Shown here in pieces: positions 33,696 through 42,369 of a stretch of DNA of 64,000 nt. The stretch spans positions 186,001 to 250,000 of the forward strand of contig NZ_FXZH01000004.1 in NCBI RefSeq assembly GCF_900169365.1, given 5' to 3'. Position 1 is the stretch's first letter. Each line of letters starts with the position of its first letter. The DNA is from Brevibacterium sp. 239c. GTDB taxonomy: Bacteria; Actinomycetota; Actinomycetes; Actinomycetales; Brevibacteriaceae. The translations under genes were made by a program, and so were the position numbers. A model generated the notes under the pieces. It saw nothing but the letters and a program-made list of their open reading frames with translations, was not told the DNA's origin and made no database searches.

Positions 33696-35383
33696 CCGAG
33701 TCCGTCCCCCTGCTGTCCGTCGAGAATCTGCGTGTCGCCTACTCACTCCGAGATGAACCTGCAGCACCAGCCGTCGATGGCGTCTCCTTCGCCGTGCGGC
33801 CCGGGTCGATGACCGCGGTCGTCGGCGAATCCGGGTCTGGCAAGTCCACGACCGCGAATGCGGCCATCGGCCTGCTCCCGGAATCCGCGCTGATCACGGG
33901 TGGGCACATCCGCCTCGGCGAAGTCCATCTGGGTTCGCTGGGGGCCAGCGCCTGGCGTGGGATCCGCGGCAGCCAGATCGGCTATGTGCCCCAGGACCCC
34001 GGCAGCTCGCTCAATCCTCTGCAGACCATCGGGAAATCCGTCGCCGAGGCGCTGCGGATCCACAAGCGCGCCGACCGGAAGTCCGCCCGTGCCCAGGTCA
34101 TCGACCTGCTGGCCAAGGTCGGCATCGATCGGCCCGAGATGCGCGCCGACCAGTTCCCACACGAACTCTCCGGCGGCATGCGTCAACGGGTGCTCATCGC
34201 CTCCGCCATCGCTCTGCGCCCGCGTCTGCTCATCGCCGACGAGCCGACCTCGGCGCTCGACGTGACCGTGCAGAAGCAGGTCCTCGACCTTCTCGATGAG
34301 CTGCGGGAAGAGACCGGGATGGGTGTCCTCTTCATCACCCACGACCTGGCTGTCGCCGGTGAACGTGCCGATGAGGTCGTCGTCATGCAGTCCGGACGCG
34401 TGGTCGAGACCGGCCCGGCGGCTCGAATCTTCTCACGGCCCGCCACCGACTACACCTCACGACTCCTCGCCGACGCTCCGGCATTGAAGACGAAGTCACG
34501 CCACCGGTCTGCAGCCCCCGATGCATGCGCCGAATGGGAGGGCTCCTTCGTCTCTGTCGAGGGCCTGACCCAGGTCTATGCCCGAAACGATGACCAGGTC
34601 ATCGGCGTCGACGATGTGTCGCTGAGCGTCGAACGCGGAACCACCCACGGGATCGTGGGCGAATCCGGGTCAGGGAAGACGACGACCGGCAAGGCACTGG
34701 CCGGCTTCCTCACCCCTCAGGCCGGACGGATACGCATCGGCGAATTCGACACCACCGACACGTCACGGGGCCACGGTGCCCGGGCTCGCCTCCGGGACTT
34801 CCGACGCACGGTCCAGCTGGTGCACCAGAACCCGTATTCGGCGCTGGACCCCAAGCATTCGATCAGGCAGATCCTCACCGAGCCACTGCGTAACTTCCGC
34901 ATCGGGACCCGCAGTTCACTCCCTTCTCTTGTCGCCGAGGCTCTGGACAGGGTGGCATTGCCGATCGACTTCCTTGACCGGCGGCCCCAGGAACTCTCCG
35001 GCGGTCAGCTGCAGCGTGTGGCGATCGCCCGTGCCCTCATCGCGGGGCCGAAGCTCGTCGTCTTCGATGAAGCGGTTTCGGCCCTCGACGTCACCGTGCA
35101 GGCCCAGATCCTGACCCTCCTCGACGACCTTCAAGCGGAGCTGGGTCTGACTTATGTCTTCATCTCCCATGATCTCGCGGTCGTGCGCCAGATCGCTGAT
35201 ACGGTGTCGGTGATGTCGCGGGGGCGCCTGATGGAGAACGGACCGACGGAGGACCTCTTCGCGCGCCCGCAGACCCACTACACACGCTCCCTCCTCGCTG
35301 CGATCCCCCGCCCCGTGATGTTCCACGGCGACGGGGAGAACATCGCGAAGAATCCGACAGTGCTCGCAGCAGCAGAAAGATGA
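33692..35383 (+). CDS. fused double ATP-binding protein (DppD-DppF type)
   Basis: A 563-residue protein with two complete ABC ATPase domains. Domain 1 (to about 255) has GESGSGKSTTANA, LSGGMRQRVLIASA and LLIADEPTSALDV; domain 2 (about 290-540) has GESGSGKTTTGKAL, LSGGQLQRVAIARAL and VVFDEAVSALDV. Each has an ISHDLAV/THDLAV switch. The first ends with the usual oligopeptide extension SRPATDYTSRLLADAP. The fusion guarantees one of each ATPase per transporter. The start ATG at 33692 overlaps the stop of the permease gene by four bases. Confidence 0.9.
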   Translation: MTESVPLLSVENLRVAYSLRDEPAAPAVDGVSFAVRPGSMTAVVGESGSGKSTTANAAIGLLPESALITGGHIRLGEVHLGSLGASAWRGIRGSQIGYVPQDPGSSLNPLQTIGKSVAEALRIHKRADRKSARAQVIDLLAKVGIDRPEMRADQFPHELSGGMRQRVLIASAIALRPRLLIADEPTSALDVTVQKQVLDLLDELREETGMGVLFITHDLAVAGERADEVVVMQSGRVVETGPAARIFSRPATDYTSRLLADAPALKTKSRHRSAAPDACAEWEGSFVSVEGLTQVYARNDDQVIGVDDVSLSVERGTTHGIVGESGSGKTTTGKALAGFLTPQAGRIRIGEFDTTDTSRGHGARARLRDFRRTVQLVHQNPYSALDPKHSIRQILTEPLRNFRIGTRSSLPSLVAEALDRVALPIDFLDRRPQELSGGQLQRVAIARALIAGPKLVVFDEAVSALDVTVQAQILTLLDDLQAELGLTYVFISHDLAVVRQIADTVSVMSRGRLMENGPTEDLFARPQTHYTRSLLAAIPRPVMFHGDGENIAKNPTVLAAAER

Positions 35384-35393
35384 GACCCAGACG

Positions 35394-36437
35394 ATGACGA
35401 ACAACTCCACAGCACCCCGGCTCGGATTCTTCACACGCCTGCTCGAAGATGCACCGGCTGACCAGCGCTATCGGTTCGCGCTCGAACAGATCCAGGCGGC
35501 CGAAACCCACGGCTTCGACTCCGCCTGGGTCGCCCAGCACCACTTCTCTGCGGCCGAAGGCGGACTGCCTTCCCCACTCGTGTTCCTCGCCCATGCCGCG
35601 GCCCAGACCTCTCGGATCAGGCTCGGCACGGCGATCATCACCCTGCCCATGGAGAACGGTGTGCGCGTGGCCGAAGACGCCGCAGTCACAGATGTGCTCT
35701 CCGGGGGACGCCTGGAGATCGGACTCGGGTCCGGTGGAAACCCGAAGTCCTTCCCGGCCTTCGGCACCAGCTTCGACGAACGCCGCGAAGTCTTCGCCGA
35801 CAACCTTTCCGCATTGAAGACCCTCCTCGCCGGTCAATCCTTGGACACCGGGCACACCCTCTACCCACAGGAGGCTGGTTTGTCTGAGGGTCACGGACTC
35901 TCCGAACGCCTCTGGCAGGCCACGTTCTCCGCTGGCGGGTCCGGAGCGGCCGGTGCCGCCGGGGATGGCCTCATGCTCTCGCGCACCCAGCCCCGCCCCC
36001 AGGACAAGCCTGAGGCGAGCCTCGACGAGGTGCAGCTGCCGGTCATCGACACCTACCTCTCGAAACTGCCAGCCGGAGTCGAACCCCGCATCCTCGCCTC
36101 CCGCACCGCCGTCGTTGCCGACTCCGAGGACCTGCCTGAGCTGCGTGCCCTGACCGAGCCGGCGCTGCGGGCCGAGGCCGACCGCCTCGTCGGCTACGAC
36201 ACCTCGGGGCTGAGCCTCGACGAACTGCTCATCGCCACCGACACTTACCTCGGCACACCCGAACAGGTCATCGAACGCCTGTCCACGGAACGTGTGCTCT
36301 CACGGGCCACCGACGTCAGCTTCCAGGTACACTCGGTGCCGGCAACGAACGAAACGACGCTGCGGTCCATCGAACTTCTCGCCACTAAGGTGGCGCCGGC
36401 CCTGGGACTGATACTGACGACAGAACAGGCGGCCTGA
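35394..36437 (+). CDS. luciferase-like flavin monooxygenase (KPN_01858-like)
   Basis: A 347-residue bacterial-luciferase-like monooxygenase with the TIM-barrel landmarks RLGFFTRLLED, AWVAQHHF, RLGTAIITLPMENGVRVAEDAA and GRLEIGLGSGG for FMN binding. It uses reduced FMN and oxygen to oxidise a substrate, often cleaving C-S, C-N or C-C bonds. It fits TIGR04027, known from this gene set. An in-frame gap of nine bases separates it from the ATPase gene and one base separates it from the next gene. The oxidised compound is probably what the ABC system imports; the identity is unknown. Confidence 0.85.
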   Translation: MTNNSTAPRLGFFTRLLEDAPADQRYRFALEQIQAAETHGFDSAWVAQHHFSAAEGGLPSPLVFLAHAAAQTSRIRLGTAIITLPMENGVRVAEDAAVTDVLSGGRLEIGLGSGGNPKSFPAFGTSFDERREVFADNLSALKTLLAGQSLDTGHTLYPQEAGLSEGHGLSERLWQATFSAGGSGAAGAAGDGLMLSRTQPRPQDKPEASLDEVQLPVIDTYLSKLPAGVEPRILASRTAVVADSEDLPELRALTEPALRAEADRLVGYDTSGLSLDELLIATDTYLGTPEQVIERLSTERVLSRATDVSFQVHSVPATNETTLRSIELLATKVAPALGLILTTEQAA

Positions 36438-36438
36438 C

Positions 36439-37782
36439 ATGACCGACATCATCAACACCCTCGCGGGAATCGCCGCGCATGACCCACTCGATCTCCTTCG
36501 CGATCATCGTGCACAGGCCAAGGAGAATGCGCAGCGCAGCTTCGAGGCTCTCTTGGAACCCGCCGAAACCGGCGGAATCTCCTACCGTGATCGCTACGCC
36601 GTCGCCGCCTTCACCGCTGGCCTGCTGGGCGCACCCGCCGCCGAGGAGTTCTACCGCGACCTCCTCCGTGACGAGGACGAAGTCGCTTCCTGGGCGATCG
36701 CCGAACTCCTCGACGAGGCTCTGGCCGAACTCGACTCCCGGTCATCGGTGCGCGGTCCCTATGGGGCCTTCGAATCCGCTGACCTGGCGGCAGAGAACGT
36801 TGTCGGACCGTGGTTTACAGTGGAGAAGAATTCCATCGAAGTCCTCGGTCCGCTGTTGGCCGCCGGACTAGAATTCGCGCACCTTCTGGCCCTCCATCCG
36901 CGCGACGCTCGGCCCGAACACATGGCACTGCTGCTCGACGCCGGCTGGGACGAGGACTCGATCGTCACGCTCGCACAGCTCGTATCCTTCCTCAACTTCC
37001 AGATCCGCATCAGCACAGGCCTGACTGCACTCGCCCACGCCCCGGCCGCAGCACAGGCCCCAGTCGCCGACGAGCCGCCAGAAGCGGTCAACGATGTCGG
37101 CGAGACCACCTCGGCGAGGGAACCGGCCGCTTCTTCCAAAGGAAGTGAGGCCCTGGCTCGGGTGGGCGAACGTGTCAGCGCCCACCCTGAACTCAGTCGC
37201 CCGAAACTCTTCCAGCAGTCCGGGTTGGGATGGGTGCCCTGGATCGCCCCCGTCGCCGAGGCGGACCTCTCCGATGCCCAGCGCGAGGCCCTCATCGAGG
37301 CGGGGCGGGCGAAGAACCCCTACTTCCGCCTCCTGGCCAGGGACCCGGCGGCTCTGCGGGCACGGACGCTGACCGACCTCGACATCTTCTTCAACACCAC
37401 CGACGGGCTCGGTCGGGCCGAACGCGAACTCGCGGCGACCGTGGCCTCACGACTCAACGGCTGCCTGTTCTGCGCCTCGATCCACTCGGACCGGGCCACC
37501 GAGGAATCCGGGCGCCGGGACCTCATGCAGACTCTGCTCGACATGGGCATCGAAACGCCGTCCAACCTCGGCGATCCTGTCTGGGATGCAGTCGTCGACG
37601 CTTCTGTGGCGCTCACGCTCACACCTCAGACATTTGGCCCGTCGCATGTGAACGCACTACGCGAAGCCAGCCTCGAGGATGGGGACATCATCGATGTCCT
37701 AGGCTGTGCGGCGTTCTTCAACTGGGCCAATCGCCTCATGCTCTCCCTCGGCGAACCAGAGGTGCTGGCACCCGGGAAGTGA
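36439..37782 (+). CDS. fused CMD-domain protein (Avi_7170-like + AhpD-type alkylhydroperoxidase)
   Basis: A 447-residue protein with two CMD-like parts. Residues 1-190 (NTLAGIAAHDPLDLLRDHRA... YRDRYAVAAFTAGLL) match TIGR04029. After a linker of Ala, Pro and Glu (about 195-235), residues 240-445 match TIGR04030, with the AhpD-type redox motif Cys342-Leu-Phe-Cys345 followed by AxIH (CLFCASIH). These two proteins are usually separate genes, so a fusion is seen here. CxxC in AhpD-like proteins reduces peroxides or acts as a disulfide redox partner. Likely role: clean-up of a peroxide or sulfoxide formed by the luciferase-like enzyme. Confidence 0.8.
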   Translation: MTDIINTLAGIAAHDPLDLLRDHRAQAKENAQRSFEALLEPAETGGISYRDRYAVAAFTAGLLGAPAAEEFYRDLLRDEDEVASWAIAELLDEALAELDSRSSVRGPYGAFESADLAAENVVGPWFTVEKNSIEVLGPLLAAGLEFAHLLALHPRDARPEHMALLLDAGWDEDSIVTLAQLVSFLNFQIRISTGLTALAHAPAAAQAPVADEPPEAVNDVGETTSAREPAASSKGSEALARVGERVSAHPELSRPKLFQQSGLGWVPWIAPVAEADLSDAQREALIEAGRAKNPYFRLLARDPAALRARTLTDLDIFFNTTDGLGRAERELAATVASRLNGCLFCASIHSDRATEESGRRDLMQTLLDMGIETPSNLGDPVWDAVVDASVALTLTPQTFGPSHVNALREASLEDGDIIDVLGCAAFFNWANRLMLSLGEPEVLAPGK

Positions 37783-37788
37783 CGTGAC

Positions 37789-38457
37789 TCAGCTGCGGCG
37801 GGCCGCCCGAAGGACGACGTCGTCGATGATGTCGGGTCGACCTCCTGGACCGATGACGGACCGATGCGATTCCTCGGCTGTGATCACGGTCCAAACCGTT
37901 GGATCCAGACGCTTTGTCATAGCGGCTGCCGTGGCTGAGGCCTCGACTGGCGGGTGAGTATGGCCGTGTTCGCGGCGGTGAGCGCCCTCGCTGATGGTGC
38001 TGTGTGCTGGGGTGCTGTGCTCGTGATGGAGGTGGCCGACGATGAGCAGCGTTCCCCCCGGCGCCACCCAGTCTGCGATGCGGTCATAGAAGTCCAGCTG
38101 AGGCATTGCCGGGTGTGCATAGTGGGTGGTAACCAGGTCATATTGCATGTCTGGCTCCCATGTTGAGAGATCAGCCTGAACCCAGCGCAACTGGTCGTTC
38201 ACTCCAGCGGCCGCCGCGCGGTCCTTCGCGTACCCAAGCGCCGCGTCCGCGACATCGGCCCCGGTGACGGCCCAGCCCTGTTTCGCCAACCAGATCGCTT
38301 CTGCTCCGGCACCGCAGCCGGCGTCGAACGCGGTACCTGGTTCGAGTCCGCCGACCTCGTTGATCAGGTGGGGGTTCGGATCGCCTGCGCTCATCGCGGG
38401 TGCTCGTTCACCGCTCCAGGTCTTGTCCCAGTAGTTCTTGTCGAAAGAGTGTGTCAT
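37789..38457 (-). CDS. class I SAM-dependent methyltransferase
   Basis: A 222-residue methyltransferase with the SAM-binding motif I FDAGCGAGAEAIWLA, acidic motif II (VTGADVADAALGYAK) and VQADLSTW, then the post-motif segment GTLLIVGHLHHEHS. The insertion of many His residues after it (HRREHGHTHPPVEAS) is odd and could bind metal. It is coupled to the upstream flavoprotein gene: the stop of that gene overlaps its ATG by one base (TGATG). Together they may detoxify a thiol- or metal-reactive compound; the related proteins are often annotated as thiopurine or heavy-metal methyltransferases. The substrate is unknown. Confidence 0.85.
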   Translation of the reverse strand: MTHSFDKNYWDKTWSGERAPAMSAGDPNPHLINEVGGLEPGTAFDAGCGAGAEAIWLAKQGWAVTGADVADAALGYAKDRAAAAGVNDQLRWVQADLSTWEPDMQYDLVTTHYAHPAMPQLDFYDRIADWVAPGGTLLIVGHLHHEHSTPAHSTISEGAHRREHGHTHPPVEASATAAAMTKRLDPTVWTVITAEESHRSVIGPGGRPDIIDDVVLRAARRS

Positions 38458-39422
38458 CAGTTCGCCTTCTCTGCTTGTTTGGTCTCCAGCTCTGCCACTG
38501 CGTGGTCCAGGTCTGTGAAGGTGAGGTTGGTGTTGATGTGCTGAGCGGCGAGCGCACCCGCCGCTGCCGCACCGCTGACCTGGGCTCCGATATCGGTAGC
38601 GTTGCCAGCCACCCAGACGCCGTCGACCGCGGTCTGCCCGAAGGCCTCTGTCTCGATGAACGCACCGGCAGGATGGGCCGTGGGCTCGAGACCGATGCCT
38701 GCGAACAGTTCGGTGCGGGCAACCATCGGCGTGGCCACAACTGCAGCGTCGACGGCAACGACCTGCCCGTCGTCCAGTCGCACACCCGTGAGCTTGTCAT
38801 CGGTGATCTCCAGGCTGTCGATGCCGCCGTCGATCACGGGGACGTCGAGAGCTTGAAGTCTGATCTGATCTTCCTCGGTGAGCTGCTGGTCTCCGGAGAA
38901 GAGCATCACGTGAGGGCTCCACTGCTTGAACAGAAACGCTTTGTGGACAGCCATCGGACTGGTGGCAAGGATGCCGATGCGACTGTCCCGTACCTCCCAA
39001 CCGTGGCAGTAGGGGCAGTGGATGACTCCGTGCCCCCACTGTTCGCGGACGCCGGGAATCTCAGGCAGCTCGTCGACGAGGCCAGTCGCCATGAGCAAGC
39101 GTCTGCCGACGATCTCGTCTCCGCTGCCCACGGTGAGCGTGAACCTGTCGACTTCGCCGCTGACCTTCGTGACCTGGTCGTCGACGATCTCGCCGCCGTA
39201 GCTCAGAACTTCGTCTCGACCTCGGGCCAGCAGCTCCGTGGGACTGATGCCTTCATGTGCGAGCAGCCCGTGTACGCCGTCAGCCGGGGCATTGCGAGGT
39301 TGGCCGGCATCGATGACTGTCACTGTCCGGCGGGCACGTGCCAGCGTCAGCGCCGCGCTCAGTCCTGCTGCGCCAGCTCCGACGATCACGATGTCTCTGA
39401 TCGCACTCTTCTTCTCTGTCAT
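38457..39422 (-). CDS. NAD(P)/FAD-dependent oxidoreductase, thioredoxin reductase-like
   Basis: A 321-residue flavoprotein with FAD-binding IVGAGAAGLSAALTLARA, the redox motif HCPYCHGWEV, the NADPH-binding IGILATSP (a degenerate GxGxxA) and the FAD C-terminal VWVAGNATDIGAQVSGAAAAG. The CPYC motif corresponds to the CxxC of thioredoxin reductase, but the NADPH loop is unusual, as in ferredoxin- or F420-dependent relatives. A ribosome binding site GGGAGGACG lies upstream of the ATG at 39422. It is divergently transcribed from an XRE-cupin regulator and forms an operon with the methyltransferase gene. Confidence 0.85.
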   Translation of the reverse strand: MTEKKSAIRDIVIVGAGAAGLSAALTLARARRTVTVIDAGQPRNAPADGVHGLLAHEGISPTELLARGRDEVLSYGGEIVDDQVTKVSGEVDRFTLTVGSGDEIVGRRLLMATGLVDELPEIPGVREQWGHGVIHCPYCHGWEVRDSRIGILATSPMAVHKAFLFKQWSPHVMLFSGDQQLTEEDQIRLQALDVPVIDGGIDSLEITDDKLTGVRLDDGQVVAVDAAVVATPMVARTELFAGIGLEPTAHPAGAFIETEAFGQTAVDGVWVAGNATDIGAQVSGAAAAGALAAQHINTNLTFTDLDHAVAELETKQAEKAN

Positions 39423-39504
39423 GTCTTCGTCCTCCCACGATTGTGGAGCCACCGCAACGGCGCTCCGATACTTCGATGGTGACGACACCAGGAGACAATT
39501 GCAA

Positions 39505-39530
39505 ATGAGTTTGCCGAATGGCAAACTCAT
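39505..39530. promoter_or_regulatory. perfect 11-bp palindromic operator at the regulator start codon
   Basis: ATGAGTTTGCC, spacer GAAT, GGCAAACTCAT. It lies between the divergent flavoprotein operon and the regulator and covers the regulator's first codons, so the protein may shut off its own gene and the operon. Confidence 0.7.
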
Positions 39531-40134
39531 GGGTATGGATGAACACATGGACCGCACCCTTGACGCTGTCGGGCCGCGGCTGAAGCAGCTGCGGCAACGC
39601 CGCGACATCACCCTCACCGACCTCTCCGGGGAGACAGGAATTTCGATCAGCACGCTGTCCCGGCTTGAGGCCGGGCACCGCCGCCCCAACCTCGAACAGC
39701 TGCTGCCGCTGGCGCGAGCATTCGGAACCACTCTCGACGAGCTCGTCGACGCGCCGCCGACAGGGGATCCGCGCATCAATCTGCGCCCCCTGCCCACTCG
39801 CGACGGCCGAACGATCCTGCCGCTGACACGTCGCGCCGGAGGAATCCAGGCCTACAAATTCGTGCTGCCGACGGGACTGGATGAAGCGAAACCCGAGCTG
39901 CGCAGCCATGAGGGCTACGATTGGGTCTTCGTTCTCAACGGCAACCTCCGCCTTGTCATCGGCGAACACGACCTCATCCTCGAGCCCGGCGAAGCCGCCG
40001 AGTTCGACACTCGCACCCCGCACTGGTTCGGCGCCACCAGCGCAGGGCCGGTCGAGTTTCTCAGCCTCGTCGGCAAGCAGGGCGAACGAGCCCACATCCG
40101 TGCGGCACCGAAACGCCACCTCGGCGCCGAGTAG
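39505..40134 (+). CDS. XRE-cupin transcriptional regulator
   Basis: A 209-residue protein with an XRE helix-turn-helix at about residues 17-75 (LKQLRQRRDITLTDLSGETG, SISTLSRLEAGHRRP) and a cupin domain at about 120-205 with FVLPTG, SHEGYDWVFVLNGNLRLVIG and EPGEAAEFDTRTPHWFG, the metal-binding His being in HEGYD and TPHW. The effector is probably a small molecule or oxidant sensed by the cupin. The ATG at 39505 is preferred for its AGGAGA about 10 bases upstream; the ATG at 39535 lacks one. It regulates, by position, the divergent flavoprotein and methyltransferase genes. Confidence 0.82.
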   Translation: MSLPNGKLMGMDEHMDRTLDAVGPRLKQLRQRRDITLTDLSGETGISISTLSRLEAGHRRPNLEQLLPLARAFGTTLDELVDAPPTGDPRINLRPLPTRDGRTILPLTRRAGGIQAYKFVLPTGLDEAKPELRSHEGYDWVFVLNGNLRLVIGEHDLILEPGEAAEFDTRTPHWFGATSAGPVEFLSLVGKQGERAHIRAAPKRHLGAE

Positions 40135-40242
40135 AATAGCCGCCAAGCCCACACCGAAATACGGGCGTCGCACAGAGCACCAGGTGTGAAAACCCGCAAC
40201 TCGGCGCGACGCCCGTATGTCGGCGAATCTGAACGTATAGTG

Positions 40243-40662
40243 TCAGCCGATGTCCATGAGCGTGGACCGGATGATGAAGCGGTTGCCCGTCGGTGATTCG
40301 ACGCTGAAGCCGCCTCCCCGTCCAGGAACCACATCGACGGTGAGGTGGGTGTGCTTCCAATACTCGAACTGCTCGACCGACATCCAGAAGTCGAGGCCCG
40401 CCTTCTCACTGTCATCGATGGGCAGTTCGAAGTGGCCGAGCAGAACGTCGGCGTCTGAGGTCAGGAAATCGCCTTCGGGGAAGCACATCGGCGAGGATCC
40501 GTCGCAGCAGCCACCCGATTGGTGGAACATCAGTTGGCCATGTTTGGCGACCAGTTCGCTAAGGAGGTCGACGGTGGCCTGTGTCATGGCCACTCGCGAC
40601 TTCTCCTCACCATCGATGGTCGGTGTGGATTCGAGGACTGCTGTTTCGGTTGATTCACTCAT
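40243..40662 (-). CDS. DUF779 protein paired with aldehyde dehydrogenase
   Basis: A 139-residue DUF779 protein with the conserved stretch FHQSGGCCDGSSPMC and the acidic WKHTHLTVDVVPGRGGGFS segment. The adjacent Cys residues could bind a metal or form a disulfide. The family always travels with acetaldehyde/aldehyde dehydrogenase genes, and here the ATG overlaps the stop of the dehydrogenase (TGATG). Its role is unproven; a chaperone, redox partner or aldehyde trap are possible. Confidence 0.85.
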   Translation of the reverse strand: MSESTETAVLESTPTIDGEEKSRVAMTQATVDLLSELVAKHGQLMFHQSGGCCDGSSPMCFPEGDFLTSDADVLLGHFELPIDDSEKAGLDFWMSVEQFEYWKHTHLTVDVVPGRGGGFSVESPTGNRFIIRSTLMDIG

Positions 40663-42185
40663 CAGAAAAATCCTTGCGCGTTCTCCGAGTAGCTGACCAG
40701 CAGGTTCTTCGTCTGCTGGTAGTGGTCGAGCATCATCAGGTGGTTCTCTCGGCCGATTCCCGATGACTTGTATCCGCCGAACGCGGCATGGGCCGGGTAA
40801 GCGTGATAGTTGTTCACCCATACACGACCGGCTTGGATGTCTCGGCCGGCGCGGTAGGCGATGTTTCCGGTCCGAGCCCAGACGCCGGCACCCAGTCCGT
40901 AGAGCGTGTCGTTTGCCGTGGTGATGGCGTCGTCATAGTCCTTGAACGAGGTCAGGGCGACAACGGGACCGAAGATCTCCTCCTGGAAGATTCGCATATT
41001 GTTCGTGCCCTTGAAGATCGTCGGCTGGACGTAGAACCCTCCGGCGAGGTCGCCTTCGAGTTCGGCCTTGTCACCGCCGATGAGCACCTCGGCGCCTTCA
41101 TCCTTACCGATCTGCAGGTAGGACATGATCTTCTCGTACTGATCGTTCGAGGCCTGTGCACCGACCTGGGTGTCTGTGTCGAGGGGGTTGCCCTGTTTGA
41201 CGGCTCGGACCCGTTCGACGCCTGCGGCCACGAAGTCGTCGAAGATCGACTCCTGGACGAGAGCTCGTGATGGGCAGGTGCAGACTTCGCCCTGGTTGAG
41301 CGCGAACATCGCGAAGCCTTCGAGCGCCTTGTCGCGATAGCTGTCGTCAGCGGCGAGGACGTCTTCGAAGAAGATGTTCGGGGACTTTCCGCCGAGCTCC
41401 AGGGTCACCGGAATGATGTTCTGCGAGGCATACTGCATGATGAGACGACCGGTCGTGGTCTCACCGGTGAAGGCGATCTTCTTGATCCGCTTGTTCGAGG
41501 CCAGCGGCTTGCCCGCCTCGACGCCGAATCCGTTGACGATGTTGAGGACGCCGGGCGGCAACAGGTCGCCGACGAGTTCGGCAAGGATGAGGATCGATGC
41601 CGGGGTCTGCTCGGCAGGCTTGAGGACGACGCAGTTTCCTGCTGCCAGGGCCGGTGCCAACTTCCATGTGGCCATGAGGATGGGGAAGTTCCACGGAATG
41701 ATCTGGCCGACAACGCCGAGCGGTTCGTGGAAATGATAGGCAACCGTATCGTCATCGATCTGGGACAGACCGCCTTCCTGTGCCCGGATCGCCGAGGCGA
41801 AATAGCGGAAGTGGTCGATGGCCAGTGGAATGTCAGCGGCCAGCGGTTCGCGGATGCCCTTGCCGTTGTCCCAGGTCTCGGCGACCGCGATCATCTCAAG
41901 ATTGGCTTCCATGCGATCAGCGATCTTGAGAAGGATGTTCGAACGCTCCGTCACCGAGGTCTTGCCCCAGGCGGGTGCCGCTGCCCAGGCCGCATCGAGT
42001 GCGGTTTCGATGTCTTCGGCGGTGGAGCTGGGAATCTCTGTGAATGCCTGTCCCGTGACGGGGGTGATGTTTTCGAAGTAGTTGCCGTTCTTCGGCGGCA
42101 CCCACTCCCCTCCGATGTAGTTCTCATAGCGCGGTTTGAACGTGACGAGAGAACCTTCGGTACCGGGTGCTGAGTAGACTGCCAT
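40662..42185 (-). CDS. NAD-dependent aldehyde dehydrogenase (acetaldehyde/ExaC type)
   Basis: A 507-residue aldehyde dehydrogenase. The catalytic Cys is in [11 protein letters not shown], the general base Glu in [11 protein letters not shown], and the coenzyme site includes FTGETTTGR. The opening with [11 protein letters not shown] and the DUF779 partner match the acetaldehyde dehydrogenase/ExaC type that oxidises short aldehydes from alcohol metabolism. AAGGAG precedes the ATG at 42185. The intergenic stretch to the next gene (42186-42369) holds the promoter; no specific operator was recognised. Confidence 0.9.
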   Translation of the reverse strand: MAVYSAPGTEGSLVTFKPRYENYIGGEWVPPKNGNYFENITPVTGQAFTEIPSSTAEDIETALDAAWAAAPAWGKTSVTERSNILLKIADRMEANLEMIAVAETWDNGKGIREPLAADIPLAIDHFRYFASAIRAQEGGLSQIDDDTVAYHFHEPLGVVGQIIPWNFPILMATWKLAPALAAGNCVVLKPAEQTPASILILAELVGDLLPPGVLNIVNGFGVEAGKPLASNKRIKKIAFTGETTTGRLIMQYASQNIIPVTLELGGKSPNIFFEDVLAADDSYRDKALEGFAMFALNQGEVCTCPSRALVQESIFDDFVAAGVERVRAVKQGNPLDTDTQVGAQASNDQYEKIMSYLQIGKDEGAEVLIGGDKAELEGDLAGGFYVQPTIFKGTNNMRIFQEEIFGPVVALTSFKDYDDAITTANDTLYGLGAGVWARTGNIAYRAGRDIQAGRVWVNNYHAYPAHAAFGGYKSSGIGRENHLMMLDHYQQTKNLLVSYSENAQGFF

Positions 42186-42357
42186 GACACTCCTTCGTGT
42201 GAGTCCAGCCGCTCACCCGGGTCTGTATATCGACCCGACCGAGCAGATGTGTCCGTGTCTTCTCACCATAGGTCTCAGAGCGCGAGTGGACAATAGTCTG
42301 AGTGACTTCCTATCGCCGTGCAGGCTGGTGTCACGTTTACGTTAGCGGTTCTGCGCC

Positions 42358-42363
42358 TAGAGT
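42358..42363 (+). promoter_or_regulatory. -10 element (TAGAGT) that decides the kinase-like start
   Basis: TAGAGT ends six bases before the ATG at 42370. The GTG codons at 42364 and 42367 would lie upstream of the expected transcript start. Confidence 0.45.
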
Positions 42364-42369
42364 GTGGTG

